Part shown: positions 59,649 to 64,000 of the stretch, piece by piece
Position numbering within the stretch: the stretch's first letter is position 1
Layout of the letters: each line of letters opens with the position of its first letter
Assembly (NCBI RefSeq): GCF_005871085.1
Contig: NZ_VAUP01000022.1
Coordinates: 248,001 to 312,000, forward strand
Direction: 5' to 3'
DNA length: 64,000 nucleotides
DNA from: Xanthobacter autotrophicus
GTDB taxonomy: Bacteria > Pseudomonadota > Alphaproteobacteria > Rhizobiales > Xanthobacteraceae
Position numbers and translations under genes: made by a program
The notes under the pieces: generated by a model
What the model was told of the DNA's origin: nothing
The model's database searches: none
The model's input: the letters and a program-made list of their open reading frames with translations, nothing else

Positions 59649-62071
59649 GCCCGGGAAGCGGATCGGGCGCGACCGCAGGCCTCCTCGGCGGTCTCGGAGG
59701 CGAGGCTGGCCTCACCCGGCTGCTGCGGGAGGCGGAGCATCGCCAGATCGACGTGGCACAGGACAGCAAGCTGCGCCTCGCCGAGGTTCTCGCCCGCTAC
59801 GCCGACGCCGGGCTCGCCTTCGCCGACGGGGAGGAAGCCGGCGTGGTCGTCGCCGGCGTGCTCGCCCGCTCATCCCGCGACGAGCGCGCGTTGCGCGAGC
59901 TGGTCCGAGGCGCATGGCGGACCGGCCAGCCGACGGGGATCGCGCACCTGTCGCAGCCGGAGCCCTCTTCCCGCGGGCCGGAGCCGGAAGACCCGGCCGT
60001 CGCCGCGGCCCGGCGTGCGGCGCAGCGGCGACGGGCGGTGCTCGCCGCCGGGCTGATGCTGCTCACGGCGGGCACGGCGGCCCTGCTGTGGTGGGGCCTT
60101 CAGGGTGGCGCCCCGACGCCCGTCATCACCGATGCGCAGCCGGCGGTGGTGCCCCTCGCTCTGGACGCGGCGATCGCCGATCTCCTGCTGCGCGCAGCGG
60201 TGGCGCTGCCCGCCCTCATCGCCGCCTGGATCGTGTGGGAGCGCCGGCGGGTGGCCGCCGGCGACGAGGATGCGCCTTCGCCGGGAGCCATCGCGCGATG
60301 GCTTCCGGAAACGCCGGGGCTGGTGCTGTTCACCAGCCTTGCGGTGCGCCGCAGCCTCGAACAGCTGCGCCGGCCTTTGCGCATCCGCTTACGACGCCTC
60401 GACGTGAGGCGAAGCGTCTGCGCCACCGCACAGGCGGGCGGCGTGCCCCGCCTGCATTTCGAGGAACGGCGCGTCGCGCTCGACTGCGTGGTTCTGGTGG
60501 AGCGCGCCGGCCGCACCGACCATGTGGCGGCGCTCGGCGTCCAGCTCGCCGGCCGGCTCCGCGAGGCTGGAGCGCCGGTGATGCATTATGAATTCTCCGG
60601 CAGTCCGGCCCTGGTGACGCGCATCGAGCCCGGGTCGGGCACGCGCGGGGCACCGGTGCCGTTCGAGCGCTTCGCGTTTTCCCATGCCCGGGCGCGGCTC
60701 CTGCTCGTCAGCAGCGGCAATGCCTTCCTCGACCCGCGCACGTTGGCGCTATCCAAATTCCACCGCGAGGCGCTGGACGCGTTCGCCCAGGTCTACCTGC
60801 TCTCTCCCGCGCCGCGCCGCTCCGTAGGCGGCCGGTTGCGGCAGGGCGGTGCCGGCGAGGCGGCGTTCCGCGCCGGCATGGCGGAGCGCGCGTTCGGCCA
60901 TGCCGGTGCCCGGGTGGTGGCCGCCGACGCGGCAGGCATCGCGGCGGTCGCCGCCTCCGCGCTCGCGCCCCCCGGCGACGACGGCGCGCTGGCCGATGAG
61001 ACGCCAGACCTGCCCGACCGGCTGGTGAGCGCGCTCGACACCCGGCTTCCCCTCTATCTCGCCGAGCATGCCCTGCCGTCCGCCCCGGACAACGGCGCCG
61101 ATGCCCCCCTCGCCACCGCCGAGCTTTCGAATGCGGAAGTGTCCGAGCTGGTCGCGTCGCTGCGCGGCTACATGGGGTCGCGGGCGGCATTCCGGCTGCT
61201 CACGGCGGTGCTGATCTTTCCGCGGCTGCATCCCGACCTCACGGCCGCCATCGCCACGGCGCTCGCCGCGCCCGCGCCGGTGGGGCGCGGCGGTGCCATG
61301 GAGCCGGTGGGGCCACGCCTCACTGAGGACCTCTATCTGCGCATCGCCCGGCTGCCGTGGGGGCGGGAGACCAAGGCGCCCGCCTGGCTGCGCCTCGCCC
61401 TTGCCCGCGCGCTGACCGACACCGAGCGCGCGGCGGTGGCGCAGGCGCTCGACCGGGTGACGGCGCAGCTCGTTGCCGACCCACAATCGCGCGACCCCGA
61501 GCGGGTGGTGCTGACGCCGGACGACAGCGCGCGCATCGGCCATCCCGCAGGCCTTCCGGCGCGCGACCCGGTGTTCGCCGCCTTCCGCAGCGCCGGCGAT
61601 CCGCTTCACATCGGCATCCTCGCCCCGCGCCTTGCGGACGGCCGCGCCGACGCCCCGGCCTCCGCGGCCCGGCGCGGCGCCATCGGCGCGCTCGTGCTGG
61701 TGGCAGCGGCGGGCTATGTATTTGCGGAGACCATCATTGCGGAGCTGGGGACCCTGCTCGGCGGGCCGGCGACAATCGTGCTGGGCTGGTGGGCGGCCAG
61801 CCTCTTCGCGGCGATCGCCGCCCTGCTGCCGAGCGGGCTCGGCAATACCGCCGGGGACATTTTCGTCGCCCTCGCGCTGCTGATCGGCCTCCTCTGGCTG
61901 CTCTTTCCCTACCGCATCGCGCTGGCGACCCGCACCTATCGCGAGCCGGACCCCGAGGCGGTGAACCAGTTCCTGAACGACGTGGCGACCAGGGCGGGCG
62001 TCCGGGCGCGGGAGTGGCTGGAGGATGCCGGCAGGCGGCTGCGCGGCACCCGCAGGCCGGAGGTGAAATGA
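59645..62071 (+). CDS. Large membrane protein with possible vWA-like domain
   Basis: An 808-residue protein starting at GTG 59645. A helical N-terminal region (RLLREAEHRQIDVAQDSKLR) is followed by a first membrane helix pair (about residues 135-195), a soluble part (about 210-640), and a C-terminal group of helices (about 680-770). In the soluble part, VALDCVVLVERAGRTDH, then AALGVQLAGRLREAG and ARLLLVSSGNAFLDPRTLAL have the spacing of a vWA-like fold with a degraded metal site. I infer the MoxR partner from this and the context; no database check was possible. It starts by translational coupling. Confidence 0.65.
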   Translation: MSPGSGSGATAGLLGGLGGEAGLTRLLREAEHRQIDVAQDSKLRLAEVLARYADAGLAFADGEEAGVVVAGVLARSSRDERALRELVRGAWRTGQPTGIAHLSQPEPSSRGPEPEDPAVAAARRAAQRRRAVLAAGLMLLTAGTAALLWWGLQGGAPTPVITDAQPAVVPLALDAAIADLLLRAAVALPALIAAWIVWERRRVAAGDEDAPSPGAIARWLPETPGLVLFTSLAVRRSLEQLRRPLRIRLRRLDVRRSVCATAQAGGVPRLHFEERRVALDCVVLVERAGRTDHVAALGVQLAGRLREAGAPVMHYEFSGSPALVTRIEPGSGTRGAPVPFERFAFSHARARLLLVSSGNAFLDPRTLALSKFHREALDAFAQVYLLSPAPRRSVGGRLRQGGAGEAAFRAGMAERAFGHAGARVVAADAAGIAAVAASALAPPGDDGALADETPDLPDRLVSALDTRLPLYLAEHALPSAPDNGADAPLATAELSNAEVSELVASLRGYMGSRAAFRLLTAVLIFPRLHPDLTAAIATALAAPAPVGRGGAMEPVGPRLTEDLYLRIARLPWGRETKAPAWLRLALARALTDTERAAVAQALDRVTAQLVADPQSRDPERVVLTPDDSARIGHPAGLPARDPVFAAFRSAGDPLHIGILAPRLADGRADAPASAARRGAIGALVLVAAAGYVFAETIIAELGTLLGGPATIVLGWWAASLFAAIAALLPSGLGNTAGDIFVALALLIGLLWLLFPYRIALATRTYREPDPEAVNQFLNDVATRAGVRAREWLEDAGRRLRGTRRPEVK

Positions 62072-62072
62072 G

Positions 62073-64000
62073 ATGGAGACCGCCGAGCGCAGCACACCTC
62101 CCATCGAACGGGCGCCCCAGGCCTCCGACGCCGAAACGCCCCGCAGCGCGGAGCCCCGCCGGCCGGCCGCCGCCCCGGCGCCGCCGCCCGCTCCGGTGCC
62201 CAAAAACCCGCAGCCTGCCGCACGCACCTTCACGCGGCGCTACGTCCTCGATGTCCCACTCTATACGGCGCCGCTGGCGCTGTTGCTGCTGGGATTGGGC
62301 TGGCAGATCACGGAACAAAACACGCAGGATGTGACCCTGTTCGGGCTCGCGGGCTTCGGCCTCGGCCTTGCCGCCGCGACCGTCATCGTGCAGCGCCTGC
62401 TGCCGCCGGAGACGCTGCAGGAGAACGCTCCACCGCCGCGGCTGTGGGCCCTGGTGGCATTTCTTGTTTTCGCACCCGTTACCGCCTTACCACCGTCCAT
62501 GATCGTCGCTGAGCCCACTGTCGGCTCAAATTATATTTTTACTACATTTCTATTATTTTACACCGTGTTTATTTTGACTTTTTATATATACTGGAAAATA
62601 TTTACCCCACATCGAAACTTTAATTATGTAATAATTACTATGCAGATTTTTTGCGTTATGCCGTTAACATATATCAGTTTTATTTTTTCCACGTTTGTAT
62701 CGAATTTATGGACATCACTGACGTTAATTTCAATCTTACTTCCATCTATACTTGTCATTAGATCCTATGAAATCGATCAGTTTCCGCTTAAATTTTTGCC
62801 ATCTACGCTATCAATTATCCAATTATCCATATTTATATTTATATTCTACAGCATATATCGGCCAGATTCGGACATTTATAAGCTATTAATGTGCATAATA
62901 TTTCTTTCATTCATATTCATTTTAGCTTATCTTTTGCGAAAGCAACTTCTGTTGCTGGTGTCATCTCCGCCCAGCAAGAGCGCAGGGGAGGCACCCCGCC
63001 GCCCCCGCTCCGCGACGGCGCCTTATGCCCTCGTCCCGGCTTTTCTTCTCTCCATAGTGCTGATCAGCGCCATCATTCTGCTGGCGCCCTGGACCCCCGG
63101 CAAAGCGAGCGCGTTCGTTCACATGGCCGCATGGCCCATCCTCCTCGGCTACACCTTTCTCTTCGCCTCGCCCTTGCCGCGCCTGCTGCTTGAAGCCGAA
63201 CTGAGGGGGGCGCCGGTGCCGGGCGCCAGCTATGCGGATTTCCGGCGCCTGAGCCGCCTCGGCGTCTCCGACGACCTGGCGCGCCGTGGTGCGCGCGCCA
63301 TCGTGGCGGCGGCCCTCGCAGGCCTTGCGCGCGGGCTTCGGGGCCTTCCCGCCTTCCTCGCGCCATGGATCGCGGTGACGCTGGCATTGTCGGTGGTGCT
63401 TCTGCCATGGCCCCTCTGGCTCGGTGGGGCGAGCCCCGCGCCCCTCATCCTGCCCATCGCCGTCTGGGCGGCCGCGCGCTGGGGCCGGCGCGCCCTGCCG
63501 CCCCTCGCGGTCGTGCTGGTGCCGCACGCCATCGGCCTGTCGCTGCCCGTGCAGGACGGTAACGCCCTCCCCCAACTGCTCGGCGCGCCGGGCTTCGTGG
63601 CCGCGACCCTGTTCTGGGCGCGCTTCACCGCCGACGCGGACCTGCGGCGGCGCCTGCTGACGCAGGAGCGGTTCGGCGCCGGCGCCCTGCTCGCGCTGGC
63701 CCTGCTCGCCGGATGCGTCACCATGAGCCACCTGCAGTCCGCCTCGGGATTGAAGGCGACCCTCATCCTGAACCTGCTGTGGCCGGCCGCGAGCCTCGCC
63801 CTTGTCTGGGGCCTGTCGCGGGCGCCCATCGGCGGCGCGGTTGCCGTGCTGCTGCTGCTCGTGGGCCTGCGCGCCGTCCTCCACGCCCTCGGCTGGTCGC
63901 CGCAGGCGCTCGCGGCACCTCTCCAGCTCACGTTCGGGAACTCCGCCCTGATCGTCGATCCGCCCTTGTTCGGCCTCACCCCACAGCTGGCGGCCGGACT
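62073..64000 (+). CDS. Polytopic membrane protein with AT-rich insert, cut by window edge
   Basis: An open frame of at least 642 codons from ATG 62073 to the right edge, with no in-frame stop. It starts 2 bp after the upstream stop. N-terminal proline/alanine-rich stretch (to about residue 55), then many membrane helices (YTAPLALLLLGLGWQI; FLLFYTVFILTFYIYW; WIAVTLALSVVLLPWPLWLG; ALLALALLAGCV). Residues about 150-291 are encoded by the AT-rich tract and are rich in Phe, Ile, Tyr and Ser, unlike the rest. The helix-loop pattern near residue 450 loosely recalls MASE1 sensors. Function is unknown; it is the fourth member of the MoxR cluster. Confidence 0.7.
   Translation, partial: METAERSTPPIERAPQASDAETPRSAEPRRPAAAPAPPPAPVPKNPQPAARTFTRRYVLDVPLYTAPLALLLLGLGWQITEQNTQDVTLFGLAGFGLGLAAATVIVQRLLPPETLQENAPPPRLWALVAFLVFAPVTALPPSMIVAEPTVGSNYIFTTFLLFYTVFILTFYIYWKIFTPHRNFNYVIITMQIFCVMPLTYISFIFSTFVSNLWTSLTLISILLPSILVIRSYEIDQFPLKFLPSTLSIIQLSIFIFIFYSIYRPDSDIYKLLMCIIFLSFIFILAYLLRKQLLLLVSSPPSKSAGEAPRRPRSATAPYALVPAFLLSIVLISAIILLAPWTPGKASAFVHMAAWPILLGYTFLFASPLPRLLLEAELRGAPVPGASYADFRRLSRLGVSDDLARRGARAIVAAALAGLARGLRGLPAFLAPWIAVTLALSVVLLPWPLWLGGASPAPLILPIAVWAAARWGRRALPPLAVVLVPHAIGLSLPVQDGNALPQLLGAPGFVAATLFWARFTADADLRRRLLTQERFGAGALLALALLAGCVTMSHLQSASGLKATLILNLLWPAASLALVWGLSRAPIGGAVAVLLLLVGLRAVLHALGWSPQALAAPLQLTFGNSALIVDPPLFGLTPQLAAG
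62521..62945 (+). other. AT-rich in-frame module inside a GC-rich gene
   Basis: Sharp change to low G+C (about a quarter in the first 60 bases by hand count, against about two thirds in the flanks), then a sharp return near 62945. The frame of the host gene stays open throughout and encodes at least four membrane helices with A/T-ending codons. This points to a horizontally acquired or recombined segment. Confidence 0.75.

Overview
The window is GC-rich, densely coding DNA from an alphaproteobacterium, most likely a member of the Hyphomicrobiales close to Xanthobacter, Ancylobacter, Starkeya or Azorhizobium. I infer this from codon use, from a soxSRT-VW-XA-YZBCD locus, from a formaldehyde-activating enzyme, and from dispersed 'CATGCCCGG' palindromic repeats of the kind common in this order. 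No rRNA, tRNA, CRISPR array or insertion sequence was recognised.

Layout. 1-20 kb is mostly housekeeping: a TPR protein cut by the left edge, ispE, a YnfA-type membrane protein, a large DUF2339 membrane protein, NAD synthetase, an S49 peptidase, an RNA methyltransferase-like protein, a polyprenyl diphosphate synthase, DoxX, a LysR regulator, an MFS transporter, a Spy-like periplasmic protein, a metallophosphoesterase, a glycoside hydrolase-like protein and fae. 20-28.3 kb looks like a carboxylic-acid uptake and degradation cluster: a NitT/TauT-type ABC transporter, two adjacent acyl-CoA dehydrogenases, a CaiB-type CoA transferase, an enoyl-CoA hydratase and a divergent IclR regulator. 28.3-31.7 kb is a zone of decay with stubs of a thiolase, a 3-hydroxyisobutyrate dehydrogenase-like enzyme, an acyl-CoA dehydrogenase and a branched-chain-type ABC binding protein, set around an intact AA_synth-family gene and a GntR regulator. 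31.7-34.1 kb carries a carboxymuconolactone decarboxylase-like protein, an SDR enzyme and a second GntR regulator.

From 34.4 to 56.4 kb the theme is periplasmic sulfur chemistry. It opens with a pentaheme cytochrome whose C-terminal third looks like thiosulfate dehydrogenase TsdA. An L,D-transpeptidase-DsbA-DsbD operon follows, divergent from a two-component system and with a CTTAAG-N5-CTTAAG box between them. Then comes a nearly complete sox locus: soxSRT (minus strand), soxVW (plus), soxAX (minus) and soxYZBCD (plus). After soxD lie a small cytochrome c, a DsrE-family protein, a flavocytochrome c flavoprotein (SoxF type) and a CoA-disulfide/persulfide reductase with a rhodanese domain. Together these could oxidise thiosulfate by two routes (Sox and TsdA-like) and handle sulfide or persulfide. 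A persulfide-sensing SoxR/BigR-type repressor probably controls them, and copies of an ATTCGCATAT motif sit at sox promoters.

The right end (56.8-64 kb) holds four tightly coupled genes: a trypsin-like protease fused to an uncharacterised domain, a MoxR-type AAA+ ATPase, an 808-residue membrane protein with a possible von Willebrand A-like domain, and a large polytopic membrane protein cut by the window edge. The arrangement resembles MoxR-centred NTP-dependent conflict systems. The last gene contains an in-frame segment of about 425 bp with very low G+C, which looks like a foreign module. This cluster and the TsdA-like fusion are the best candidates for something not yet described.
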